Shown piece by piece: positions 48,003-60,367 of a stretch of 64,000 nt of DNA. Under the pieces are notes generated by a model that saw only the letters and a list, made by a program, of their open reading frames with translations, was not told the origin of the DNA and searched no databases. The DNA is taken from contig JAUJPP010000011.1 in NCBI GenBank assembly GCA_030562195.1, forward strand, positions 1 to 64,000. Direction: 5' to 3'. The translations under genes were made by a program, and so were the position numbers. Source of the DNA: Nipponacmea schrenckii. Its lineage: Eukaryota > Mollusca > Gastropoda > Lottiidae. How positions within the stretch are numbered: position 1 is the stretch's first letter; every line of letters begins with the position of its first letter.

Positions 48003-49400
48003 AGCCACTTATGGCACAGAGTGGGACTTTGCTAACGTCGCAAATTGCAACAAACAGGCCGAAACATCTGATTTTCTGGGAGAAAGTGGCCAAAGCAACG
48101 AGGTATCCGTGTGCAAAGTACTTTTTTGAAAAACATTATTTCCTACAGACGTAATTCGCTGACCCATATAAATGGCAAATTGGAAGTTTACCCGGATGTG
48201 CCACGCCCATCTCATTTTTTTTGGCGTGAATCTAATCACATTCTAAATGTATATTCACAGTACAAATTTGAAGCTTGAACATCTAATGGATCACGAGATA
48301 TACACACATACATTTCAAAAAGCGAAAATACTGCAAAATGTACCTTTATTTTCAAAAATCAAAAAATTCAATTTTCATTTTAAAATTTTTTGTTATACAT
48401 TGCTGGAAAGATGTTAGAAAGTACCTTAAGAATCTGAAAAAAATAACACTCTAAATTAATTAGGTCACGCTCTAGAGCATTCCAAAGTTGCGAATTTTGC
48501 TGTTTTCAGGCAGCTATAAAACCGGAAGTTGATGTCTGAGGTCAAAGGTCAAAGTGTCAACTAATAGCCAAGGTCAATGACCTTTGACCTACTAAAGGTC
48601 AAAGTCACCAAAGGTCAAGGTCACGAGAAATAAGCCCTCAAACTTCGAAAAAATTCAACCGGATGTTGCAAAATTGCAAAAGCGAAATTCAAAAATCGGC
48701 TCCCACAGTTTTTTTCGTAATCGACTGAAGCTACAAGAAATGTAAACATCACGGAAATTAGACATAACCCTGAGGCCCCATTTTGAGTTTTACTAAAAAG
48801 TAACATTTCAAGATGGCGGCCAAAGTTTCACTTCCGGTTCGGATTTTTTCTTCTTCGTTTTTTTCTTTTCTAATTTAATTAAGATTGACATAAATTTTGT
48901 TGCGATACATCAATTACAGCACAAGTAGGTCAACCGGAAGTTTAAACCCGTTTTACGTTGAAACCGGAAATGAAGCAAAAATTTTGACTCTGCCAATGTT
49001 TTTAGATTCATGGCACTTGAAGGCACCCAAATTTTCAGATCAATCGGTCTTAAAATAGCAAAGTTGCAAAAAAGTGCAAAATACGGCAAAAAAATGTGTG
49101 CTATGAATTTTCGAATTTCGAATTTTTTCAACTGCTATCTTGTTGGAAACTAGTTCAAGTTTTTAAAAATGCAAACCCGAAGAAAATCGATCAAAAATTG
49201 CGACATCTAGAGCCATTTTGCTACTTTTTAGGTTTTTTGCAATGTGCAAATATCAGCTGTGCAAAAATGTTCCAATTTATATTCATTAGAAACGTTGCCA
49301 CTACAGAAGGTCTGGAGAAGTTGTGAAATTGCTGCAACTGCTGCAGCCTAGGCTGTGTGAGGTGTGTAAATTTCGAAAAAAAAAAAAAAAAAAAAACTAG
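48003..49400 (+). repeat. Main-family unit R8 (B-A, 1398 bp)
   Basis: One B and one A block, closest to R5. Poly-A 49376-49396 runs directly into CTAG 49397-49400 with no hairpin. Confidence 0.93.
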
Positions 49401-51401
49401 AGCCACACGTGGCACAGAGTGGGACTTTGCTTACGTTGCAAAATTGCAACAAACAGGCCGAAACATCTGATTTTCTGATAGAAACTGGCCAAAGCAACGA
49501 GGTATCTGTGTGCAAAGAATTTTTTGGAAAAATGTTATTTTCTACAGATGTAAAGCGCTGACCGATATAACTAGTAAATTGGAAGTTTACCCGTATGTGC
49601 CACGCCCATCTAATTTACTTTTGCGTAAATCTAATCTCATACAAAATATATATTCATGGTACAAATTTGAAGCTTGTACATCTAATAGATCACGAGATAT
49701 ACACAAATACGTTTCAAAAAAGCAAAATGTACTTTAATTTTAAAAGTCCAAAAATTAAATTTTCATTTTAAAAACTTTTGTTGTGCATCGCTGGAAAGAG
49801 GAGAAAAGGCGCCTTCGGAATGTGAAAAAAATAACCCTCTAAATTAATTAGGTCACGCTCTAGAGCAGTCCAACGTTGCAAATTTTGCTGCTTTCGAGCA
49901 GCTATAAAACCGGAAATAGACGTCAGAAGTCTAATGCCAAATTGTCAACTGATAGCTAAAGTCAGTGACCAATGACCTTGTAAAGGTCAAGGTCACCAAA
50001 GGTCAAAGTCACTAGAAACAAGCCCCCAAACTAAAAAAAAACTTTATTTTTTGCAAATGTCGCAAAATTGCAACAAACAGGTAGAAACATTTGATTTTTT
50101 GGGATAAACTGGCCAAAGTAATGAGATATATGTATGCAAGGTACTTTTTTGAAAAATGTTATTTACTGCAGCCGTAATTCGCTGACCGATATAATTGGTA
50201 AATTTGAAGTTCACCCGGATGTGCCACGCCCATTTCGTTTTTTTGGAGGGGAATCTAATCATATTCAAAATGTATATTCACAGTAAAAATTTGAAGCTTG
50301 TACAGCTAATAGATCACGAGATATACAAATATACATTTCAAGGAAGCGAAAATACGGCAAAATGAACTTTTCTTTGCAAAAATCAAAAAAATTTAATTTT
50401 CATTTTACAAACTTTTGTTATATATCGTTGGAAAGAGGACAAAAAACAATCTAAGAATCTGAAAAAATTAACACTCTAAATTAATTAGGTCACGCTCTGG
50501 AGCAGCCCAAAGTTGCGAATTTTGCTGTTTTCGGGCAGCTATAAAACCGGAAGTAGACGTCGGAGGTCAAAGTTCAAAGTATCAACTGATAGCCAAGGTC
50601 AATGACCTTTGACCTACTAAAGGTCATGGTCACCAAAGGTCAAGGTCACGAGAAATAAGCCCCCAAACTTCGAAAAAAATTCAACCGGATGTTGCAAAAA
50701 AGCAAAAGCAAAATTCAAAAATCGATTTCCAACATTTTGATCGCAATCGACTAAGCTTTCCAGAAATATAAACATCACACAAATCGCTCTTACCGTAGAG
50801 GCCCCATTTTGAGTTTACAAAAAAAGTGACATTTCAAGATGGCGGCTAATGTTTCACTTCCGGTCCGGATTTTTTCTGCTTCGTTTTTTTGTCTTCCAAT
50901 TTAATTAGGATTGACATAAATTTTGTCGCGATACATCAATTACAGCACAAGTAGGTCAACCGGAAGTTTAAACCCGTTTTACGCTGAAACCGGAAATGAA
51001 GCAAAAATTCTGACTCTGCCAATGTTTTCATATTCGTGACACTTGAAGGCACCCAAATTTTCAGATCAATCGGTCTTAAAATAGCAAAGTTGCAAAAATG
51101 TGCAAAATACGGCAAAAAAATGTGTGCTATGAAATTTCGAATTTCGAATTTTTTTAATTGCTATTTTGTTGGAAATTGTTTCAAGTTTTCAAAAATGCAA
51201 ACCCGACGAAAATCGGTCCAAAAATGCGAGTTCTAGAGCCACTGACCGACTTTTTAGACATGTTGCAATGCAGCACTTCCGGTTTTTGCAAAATGTTCCA
51301 ATTTATATTTAATAGAAATTTCGCCACAACAGAAGGTGTAGAGAAGATGTGAAATTGCTGCAACTATTGCAGCCTAGGCTGTGTGCCCTGTGTAAATTTC
51401 G

Positions 51402-51433
<32 letters not shown>

Positions 51434-51536
51434 CAAACCGAAAACAAACTGGGACTTTGCTGAAAGCAAAGTCCCACAAAAAAAAGACATTTCGAAAACA
51501 AACTGGGACTTTGCGGTAGCAAAGTCCCACAACTAG
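49401..51536 (+). repeat. Main-family unit R9 (B-B-A, 2136 bp, double hairpin)
   Basis: Two B blocks and an A1 block, poly-A 51402-51431, then two terminal modules in series: stem-loop 51450-51476 with a TGAAA loop and stem-loop 51504-51529 with a GGTA loop. CTAG 51533-51536 joins a C unit. Confidence 0.92.
51450..51529 (+). repeat. Two tandem main-type stem-loops of R9
   Basis: Hairpin 51450-51476 has a TGAAA loop and hairpin 51504-51529 a GGTA loop, separated by a short A run and GACATTTCGAAAACAAAC. Different loops show the two modules are not a simple fresh duplication. Confidence 0.9.
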
Positions 51537-53128
51537 ATCCCCAGGCTTCGCGAGGTTCTGACGCAGTGCGTAGCAGTTTTGTTATACGCTTTAAAACTAC
51601 CCCACAAAGTATCTATAGAACACTAACGTTATTTTACAGAGTATAAGTCGTTTTTTTTTAAAGCATAATTGGTTCGCTGAAACTCGTGTCATGTAGATTG
51701 CCCAAACGCATAATTTAACAAACAGTTTTTAACAATGAAATTCGCAATTTTCAAAAGGTGATAAAACGGAAAGTATACATCGTACATCAAAAAATAATAT
51801 ATCAATGGATAGATCTTTTCGAGAGCTATCACATTTGTGCTGCTTACAAGGTCACCAATTTCAAGGTAACAATATACGACCATTCGAAGTTTTTATATAT
51901 TACTATCAGGTAAATATCAAAATCAAAATCAAAATTCAAAAATCGGTTTCCAAATATGATTCAGAAATCGATATTACATTCTATAGACATCAAAATTACG
52001 CGAATCGTAGTATCTCCAGAGGCCCCATTTCGATTTAAAGAAAATTACGCACAGTTAGTAGAGAAGAAATACAAAATTCTCAAATACTAAAAAGCGCATT
52101 TTTGATGGAAATATGTGGTTTTATATATCATTACAAAGAGCAGATAAACTGTAATAAGATTCAATATGAATTTTTGTTATTTATAAATTAGTTCACGTGA
52201 CAGAGCTCTTTAAAAATAAAAATCACAAATTTCAATCGGTTATAAAACCAGAAGTAGACATCGGACAACACATATGAATATATCATTGAATAGATATCAT
52301 CAAGGGCAATAACTCATGTTCAGGTCACAAGGTCACCAAAGGTCAAGGTCACGAAATACGGGCCTTTGAAATTTTGGTCATTACCAAAAAATTAAAATGG
52401 AAATAAAAGAACATCAAAATCAAAATTAAAAAATCGGCTCCCAAATAAAGTTGCGCAATCGACTCTAGTCACAAGATATGAAAAAATAATGAAAATCGCT
52501 TTATCACCTGAGGCCCCATTTTTAATTTTACAAAAGTTTAACATTTCAATATGGCGGCTTATCGTTTGCTTCCGGTCTGGATTTTTTCATCTTCGTTTTT
52601 TGTATGACTATTGTAGCATGTTGCAAAACGAATTTTTGAAATATCTTAAGAATTCCGGAAGTTAGGTTTTTAAAATTTACAAGAGAATAACTTCAAAACC
52701 GGAAGTGATGTCGAAAATTTGAAAAATTATTTAAGATCGCATTAACAATGTTTATCTACCTGTAAGTTTTCAGGTGGATGAGAAATAAAACTGTAGAAGT
52801 TGAAAAAAAAGCAAAAATTAAAAATAAAAAAGTCAGCTACAAAAGTAATGAAATTAGCAGTTTAAAACTGCAGTTAAGTAGCTAGCAGTTTAAAGTAGCT
52901 AACAAAAGAAGTTCTGTCAAAATCAGTTGAAAAATAGAGGAAATAAACAGCAAAACCCAAAATAGCGCTATTGCCCACAGCTCGTTTCCGGTTGACCTCA
53001 ATGGCGTCATTTTGCATTTAACAAATACAAGTCACGCAGTTTGAATAGCAGACAGCAACAGGTAGTTGTGGCATGTCGCCTTCTTAGAGAATAATCGAAT
53101 GTGAAATTCGAAAAAAAAAAAAAACTAG
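51537..53128 (+). repeat. C-family unit C1 (1592 bp)
   Basis: Starts ATCCCCAGGCTTCGCGAGG, with GCAGTGCGT at 51563-51571. The body contains two related modules, each with AAAATCGG(C/T)T(C/T)CC and a GGCCCCATTT stretch, a TTATAAAACC(A/G)GAAGTAGAC stretch, and a GGTCACC/AGGTCA cluster; these correspond to parts of B and A. The 3' part has CTCAATGGCGTCATTTTGC. Ends with a 14-base poly-A (53111-53124) and CTAG, no hairpin. No coding potential recognised. Confidence 0.9.
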
Positions 53129-54847
53129 ATCCCCAGGCTTCGCGAGGTTCTGACGCAGTGCGTAGCAGTTTTGATATACGCTTTAAAACTACCCCACAAA
53201 GTATCTATAGAACACTAACATTATTTTACAGAGTATAAGTCGTTTTTTTTTTTCAAAGCATAATTGGTTCGCTGAAACTCGTGTCATGTAGACCACCCAA
53301 ACGCATAATTCAACAAACAGTTTTTAACAATGAAATTCGCAATTTTCAAATGGTGATAAAACGGAAAGTATACATCGTACATCAAAATATAATATATCAA
53401 TGGATAGATCTTTTCGAGAGCTATCACATTTGTGCAGCTTACAAGGTCACCAATTTCAAGGTTACAATATACGACCATTCGAAGTTTTATATATTACTAT
53501 TAGGTAAATATCAAAATCTAAATCAAAATTCAAAAATCGGTTTCCAAATATGATTCAGAAATCGATATTACATTCTATGGACACCAAAATTACACGAATC
53601 GGATTATCTCCAGAGGCCCCATTTCGATTTAAAGAAAATTACGCACAGTTAGTAGAGAAGAAATACATTCTCAAATACTAAAAAGCGCATTTTTAGTGGA
53701 AATATGTGGTTTTATATATCATTACAAAGAGCAGATAAACTGTAATAAGATTCAATATGAATTTTTGTTATTCATAAATTAGTTCACGTGACAGAGCTCT
53801 TTAAAAATAAAAATCACAAATTTCAATCGGTTATAAAACCGGAAGTAGACATCGGACAACACATATGACTATATCATTGAATAGATATCATCAAGGGCAA
53901 TAACTCGTGTTCAGGTCATAAGGTTACCAAAAGGTCAAGGTCACGAAATATTGGCCTTTGAAATTTTGGTCATTACCAAAAAAATTAAAATGGAAATAAA
54001 AGAACATCAAAATCAAAATTCAAAAATCGGCTCCCAAATATAATTGCGCAATCGACTTTAGTCATAAGATATGAAAAAATAATGAAAATCGCTTTATCAC
54101 CTGAGGCCCCATTTTTAATTTTACAAAAGTTTAACATTTCAATATGGCGTCTTATCTTTTTGCTTCCGGTCCGGATTTTTTCATCTTCGTTTTTTTGTAT
54201 GACTATTTGTAGCATGTTGCAAAACGAATTTTTGAAATATCTTAAGAATTCCGGAAGTTAGGTTTTTAACATTTACAAGAGAATAACTTCAAAACCGGAA
54301 GTGATGTCGAAAATTTAAAAAATTATTTTAGATCGCATTAACAATGTCTATCTACCTGTAAGTTTTCAGGTGGATGAGAATAAAACTGTAGAAGTTGAAA
54401 AAAACGCAAAAATTAAAAATAAAAAAAGTCAGCTACAAAAGTAATGAAATTAGCAGTTTAAAACTGCAGTTAAGTAGCTAGCAGTTTAAAGAAGCTAACA
54501 AAAGAAGTTCTGTCAAAATCAGTTGAAAATTACAGGAAATAAACAGCAAAAACCCAAACTAGCGCTATTGCCCACAGCTCGTTTCCGGTTGACCTCAATG
54601 ACGTCATTTTGCATTTAAAAAATGGTAGTCTCGGAGTTTGAATAGCAGACAGCAACAGGTAGTTTGTAGCAAGTTGCTTTCTTAGAGAAAAAGCGAGGGT
54701 AAAATTCGAAAAAAAAAAAAAAAAAAAAAATAGTCATTTCGAAAACAAAGCAGTGCGTTCGATGAACGCACTGCAAAAAAAAAAAAAAAAAAAAAAGACA
54801 AACCGAAAACAAACTGGGACTTTGCGGTAGCAAAGTCCCACAACTAG
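53129..54847 (+). repeat. C-family unit C2 (1719 bp, double hairpin)
   Basis: Closely similar to C1 along the body, so C1-C2 is a tandem duplicate. Its end differs: poly-A 54709-54730, C-type stem-loop 54750-54774, second poly-A 54775-54796, main-family stem-loop 54815-54840, CTAG 54844-54847. The extra length comes from this end. Confidence 0.9.
54750..54840 (+). repeat. C-type plus main-type stem-loops of C2
   Basis: The C-type hairpin 54750-54774 is followed by 22 A (54775-54796) and the main-type hairpin 54815-54840. The outermost hairpin therefore belongs to the other family. Confidence 0.9.
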
Positions 54848-56245
54848 AGCCACTTGTGGCACAGAGTGGGACTTTGCTAACGTCGCAAATTGCAACAAAA
54901 AGACAGAAACATCTGATTTTCTAGGATAAACTGGCCAAAGCAATAAGGTATCTGTGTGCAAGGTAATTTTAAAAAAAAACGTATTTCCTACAAACGTAAT
55001 ACGCTGACCCATATATAAGGAAAACTGAAAATTTACCCGGATGTGCCACGCCCATCTAATTCTTTTCAGCGTGAATCTAATCACATTCAAATGTATATTC
55101 ACAGTACAAATCTGAAGTTTGTACATCCAATAGATCACGAGATATACACACATACATTTAAAAAAAAACGTAAATACGGCAAAATGTACTTTTATTTCAA
55201 AAATAAAAAATTTCAATTTTCATTTAAAATCTTTTGTTATACATCTTTGGAAAGAGGACAAAAAGACCTTAAGAATCTAAAAAAATTAACACTCTAAATT
55301 AATTAGGTCACGCTCTAGAGCAGTCCAAAGTTGCGAATTTTGCTGTTTTCGGGCAGCTATAAAACCGGAAGTTGAGGTCAGAGGTCAAAGGTCAAAGTAT
55401 CAACTGATAGCCAAGGTCAATGACCTTTCACCTACCAAAGGTCAAAGTTACCAAAGGTCAAGGTCACGAGAAATAAGCCTCCAAACTTTGAAAAAATTCA
55501 ACCGGATGTTGCAAAAATGCAAAAGCAAAATTCAAAAATCGGCTCCCACAGTTTTTTTCGTATCGACTGAAGCTACAAGAAATGTAAACATCACGGAAAT
55601 TAGACATAACCCTGAGGCCCCATTTTGAGTTTTACAAAAAAGTAACATTTCAAGATGGCGGCCAAAGTTTCACTTCCGGTTCGGATTTTTTCTTCTTCGT
55701 TTTTTTGTCTTCTAATTTAATTAAGATTGACATAAATTTTGTTGCGCTACATCAATTACAGCACAAGTAGGTCAACCGGAAGTTTAAACCCTTTTTACGT
55801 TGAAACCGGAAATAAAGCAAAATTTTGACTCTGCCAATGTTTTTAAATTCATGACACTTGAAGGCACCCAAATTTTCAGATCAATCGGTCTTAAAATAGC
55901 AAAGTTGCAAAAAAGTGCAAAATACGGCAAAAAAATGTGTGCTACGAATTTTCGAATTTCGAAATTTTTCAACTGCTATCTTGTTGGAAATTGTTTCAAG
56001 TTTCAAATATGCAAACCCGAAGAAAATCGATCAATAATTGCGACCTCTAGAGCCACTGACCGACTTTTTAGGCATGTTGCAACGCAGCACTTATGGTTTT
56101 GCAAAAATGTTCCAATTTATATTTAATAGAAACGTCGCCACAACAGAAGGTGTAGAGAAGTTGTGAAATTGCTGCAACTATTGCAGCCTAGGCTGTGTGA
56201 GGTGTGTAAATTTCGAAAAAAAAAAAAAAAAAAAAAAAAAACTAG
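54848..56245 (+). repeat. Main-family unit R10 (B-A, 1398 bp)
   Basis: One B and one A block. Poly-A 56216-56241 directly followed by CTAG 56242-56245, no hairpin. Confidence 0.93.
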
Positions 56246-58279
56246 AGCCACTAGTGGCACAGAGTGGGACTTTGCAAACGTCGCAAAATTGCAACAGACG
56301 GGCCGAAACATCTGATTTTCTGGGAGCATATGGCCAAAGCAACGAGATATCCGTGTGCAAAGAATTTTTTGGAAAAACGTTATTTCCTACTGACGTAATT
56401 CGCTGACCTATATAAATGCTAAATTAAAAGTTTACCCGGATGTGCCACGCCCATCTAATTTTTTTTTTGTGTAAATCTAATAACATTCAAAATATATATT
56501 CACGGTACAAATTTGAAGCTTGTACATCTAATAGATCACGAGATATGCACAAATACATTCCAAAAAGTAAAATGTACTTAAATTCTGAAAGTGCAAAAAT
56601 TGAATTTTCATTTTGAAAACTTTGGTTATACATCGCTGGAAAGTGGACAAAAAGCGCCTTAAGAATCTGAAAAAAATAACCCTCTAAATTAATTAGGTTA
56701 CGCTCTAGAGCAGCCCAAAGTTGTGAATTTTGCTGTTTTCGGGCAGCTATAAAACCGGAAGTGGACGTCGGAGGTCAAACGTCAAAGTATTAACTGATAA
56801 ACAAGGTCAATGACATTTGACCTACTAAAGGTCAAAGTCACTAAAGGTCAAGGTCACTAGAAATAAGCTTCCAAAATTCGAAAAAAATCAACCGGTTTGC
56901 TATTGTCGAGAAATTGCAACAAACTGGCCGAATCATCTTATTTTCTGGGATGAACTGGCCAAAGCAAAGAGGTATCTGTGTGCAAAGTACTTTTTTTAAA
57001 AACGCTATTTCCGACAGACGTAATTCGCTGACCGATATAAAAGTAAATTAAAAATTTACCCGGATGAGCCACGCCCATTTCATTATTTTTAGCGTGAAAC
57101 TAATCACTTTTAAAAAATGTATGTTAACGGTACAAATTTGAAGTCTGTACATCCAATAGATCATGCAATATACACACAGACATTTCAAACAATCGTAAAT
57201 ACAGCAAATTGTACTGTTATGTTCAAAAATCAAAAAGTTTAATTTTCATTTTACAAACTTTTGTTATATATCGTTGGAAAGAGGAAAAAAAAGCACCTTA
57301 AGAATCTGGAAAAAATTTAACGCTCTAAATTTATTAGGTCACACTCTAGAGCTACCCAAAGTTGCGAATTTTGCTGTTTTCGGGCAGCTATAAAACCGGA
57401 AGTAGACGTTGGAGGTAAAAAGGTCAAAGTATCAACTGATACCCAAAGGTCAATGACCTTTGACCTTTTAAAAGGTCACGGTCCCCAAAAGGTCAAGGTC
57501 ACGAGAAATAAGCCCCCAAACTTAGAAAAAATTAAAACCGGATGTTGCAAAAATGCAAAAGCGAAATTCAAAAATCGGCTCGCAATTTTTTTTTTCGCAA
57601 TCGACTGAGGATTCCAGAAATGTTATTATCGCAGAAATTAGACATAACCCGAGGCCCCATTTTTACTTTTACAAAAAAGTAACATTTCAAGATGGCGGCC
57701 AAAGTTTCACTTCCGGTTCGGATTTTTTCTTCTTCGTTTTTTTGTGTTCTCATTTAATTAAGATTGACATAAATTTTGTTTCGATACACCAATTACAGCA
57801 TAAGTGGGTCAACCGGAATTTTAAAAAACCCTTTTTTACGTTGAAACCGGAAATGAAGCCACAATTTTTTACTCTGTCAATGTTTTTATATTCGTGACAC
57901 TTGAAGGTACCCAAATTTTCAGATCAATCGGTCTTAAAATGGCAAAGTTGCAAAAATGTGCAAAATACGGCAAAAAAATGTATGCTATGAATTTTCCCAA
58001 TTTCGAAATTTTTTAACTGCTATCTTGTTGGAAATTGTTTCAAGTTTTCAAAAATGGAAACCCCCAAGAAAATCGATCAAAAATTGCGACTTCTAGAGCC
58101 ACTGACCGACTTTTTAAGCATGTTGCAATGTAGCACTTCCGGTTTTGCAAAAATGTTCCATTTTATATTTATGCAACACGTCGCCACTACAGAAGGTCAG
58201 GAGATGTTGTGAAATTGCTGCAACTATTGCAGCCTTGGCTGTGTGCCCTGTGTAAATTTCGAAAAAAAAAAAAAACTAG
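56246..58279 (+). repeat. Main-family unit R11 (B-B-A, 2034 bp)
   Basis: Two B blocks and an A1 block, somewhat diverged (for example AAAAGGTCACGGTCCCC near 57475). Ends with a 14-base poly-A (58262-58275) and CTAG 58276-58279. Confidence 0.91.
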
Positions 58280-60282
58280 AGCCACAAGTGGCACAGAGTG
58301 GGGGCTTTGCTAACGTTGCAAAATTGCAACAAACAGCCCGAAACATTTGATTTTCTGGGAGAATCTGGCCAAAGCAACGAGGTATCTGTGTGCAAAGTAC
58401 TTTTTTGAAAAACGTTTTTTCCTACAGATATAAAGCGCTGACCGATATAAGTGAAGAATTGGAAGTTTACCCGGATGTGCCACGCCCATCTCATTTATTT
58501 TGGCGTAAATCTAATCACATTTGAAATATATATTCGCGGTACAAATTTGAAGCTTGTACAGCTAATAGATCACGAGATATACACGAATACATTTCAAAAA
58601 AACAAAATGTACTTTAATTTTAAAAGAGCAAAAATTAAATTTTTATTTTAAAAACTTTTGTTGTGCATCGCTGGAAAGAGGACAAAAGGCGCCTTCGGAA
58701 TGTGAAAAAAATAACCCTCTAAATTAATTAGGTCACGCTCTAGAGCAGTCCAACGTTGCAAATTTTGCTGCTTTCGAGCAGCTATAAAACCGGAAATAGA
58801 CGTCAGAAGTCTAATGCCAAATTGTCAACTGATAGCTAAAGTCAGTGACCAATGACCTTGTAAAGGTCAAGGTCACCAAAGGTCAAAGTCACTAGAAATA
58901 ACCCCCCAAACAAAAAAAAAAACTGATTTTTTGCAAATGTCGCAAAATTGCAACAAACAGGCAGAAACATTTGATTTTTTGGGATAAACTGGCCAAAGTA
59001 ATGAGATATATGTATGCAAGGTACTTTTTTGAAAAACGTTATTTACTGCAGCCGTAATTCGCTGACCGATATAAATGGTAAATTTGAATTTCACCCGGAT
59101 GTGCCACGCCCATCTCTTTTTTTTTTGGAGGGGAATCTAATCATATTCAAAATGTATATTCACAGTACAAATTTGAAGCTTGTACAGCTAATAGATCACG
59201 AAATATACACACATACATTTCAAGGAAGCGAAAATACGGCAAAATGTACTTTTCTTTGCAAAAATCAAAAAATTCAATTTTCATTTTACAAACTTTTGTT
59301 ATATATCGTTGGAAAGAGAACAAAAAACAATCTAAGAATCTGAAAAAATTAACACTCTAAATTAATTAGGTCACACTCTAGAGCAGCCCAAAGTTGCGAA
59401 TTTTGCTGTTTTCGGGCAGCTATAAAACCGGAAGTAGACGTCGGAGGTCAAAGTTCAAAGTATCAACTGATAGCCAAGGTCAATGACCTTTGACCTACTA
59501 AAGGTCATGGTCACCAAAGGTCAAGGTCACGAGAAATAAGCCCCCAAACTTCGAAAAAATTCAACCGGATGTTGCAAAAAAGCAAAAGCAAAATTCAAAA
59601 ATCGATTTCCAACATTTTGATCGCAATCGACTAAGCTTTCCAGAAATATAAACATCACACAAATCGCTCTTACCGTAGAGGCCCCATTTTGAGTTTTACA
59701 AAAAAGTGACATTTCAAGATGGCGGCCAATGTTTCACTTCCGGTCCGGATTTTTTCTGCTTCGTTTTTTTGTCTTCTAATTTAATTAGGATTGACATAAA
59801 TTTTGTTGCGATACATCAATTACAGCACAAGTAGGTCAACCGGAAGTTTAAACCCGTTTTACGTTGACATCGGAAATGAAGCAAAAATTCTGACTCTGCC
59901 AATGTTTTCATATTCGTGACACTTGAAGGCACCCAAATTTTCAGATCAATCGGTCTTAAAATAGCAAAGTTGCAAAAATGTGCAAAATACTGCAAAAAAA
60001 TGTGTGCTATGAAATTTCGAATTTCGAATTTTTTTAATTGCTATTTTGTTGGAAATTGTTTCAAGTTTTCAAAAATGCAAACCCGACGAAAATCGGTCCA
60101 AAAAATGCGAGTTCTAGAGCCACTGACCGACTTTTTAGACATGTTGCAATGCAGCACTTCCGGTTTTGCAAAAATGTTCCAATATATATTTAATAGAAAT
60201 TTCGCCACAACAGAAGGTGTAGAGAAGATGTGAAATTGCTGCAACTATTGCAGCCTAGGCTGTGTGCCCTGTGTAAATTTCG

Positions 60283-60319
<37 letters not shown>

Positions 60320-60367
60320 AAACCGAAAACAAACTGGGACTTTGCGGTAGCAAAGTCCCACAACTAG
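58280..60367 (+). repeat. Main-family unit R12 (B-B-A, 2088 bp)
   Basis: Two B blocks and an A1 block, nearly identical over its second half to R9. Poly-A 60283-60318 (36 bases), stem-loop 60335-60360, CTAG 60364-60367. Confidence 0.93.
60335..60360 (+). repeat. 3' stem-loop, main type, of R12
   Basis: Perfect 11-bp stem, GGTA loop. Confidence 0.9.
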
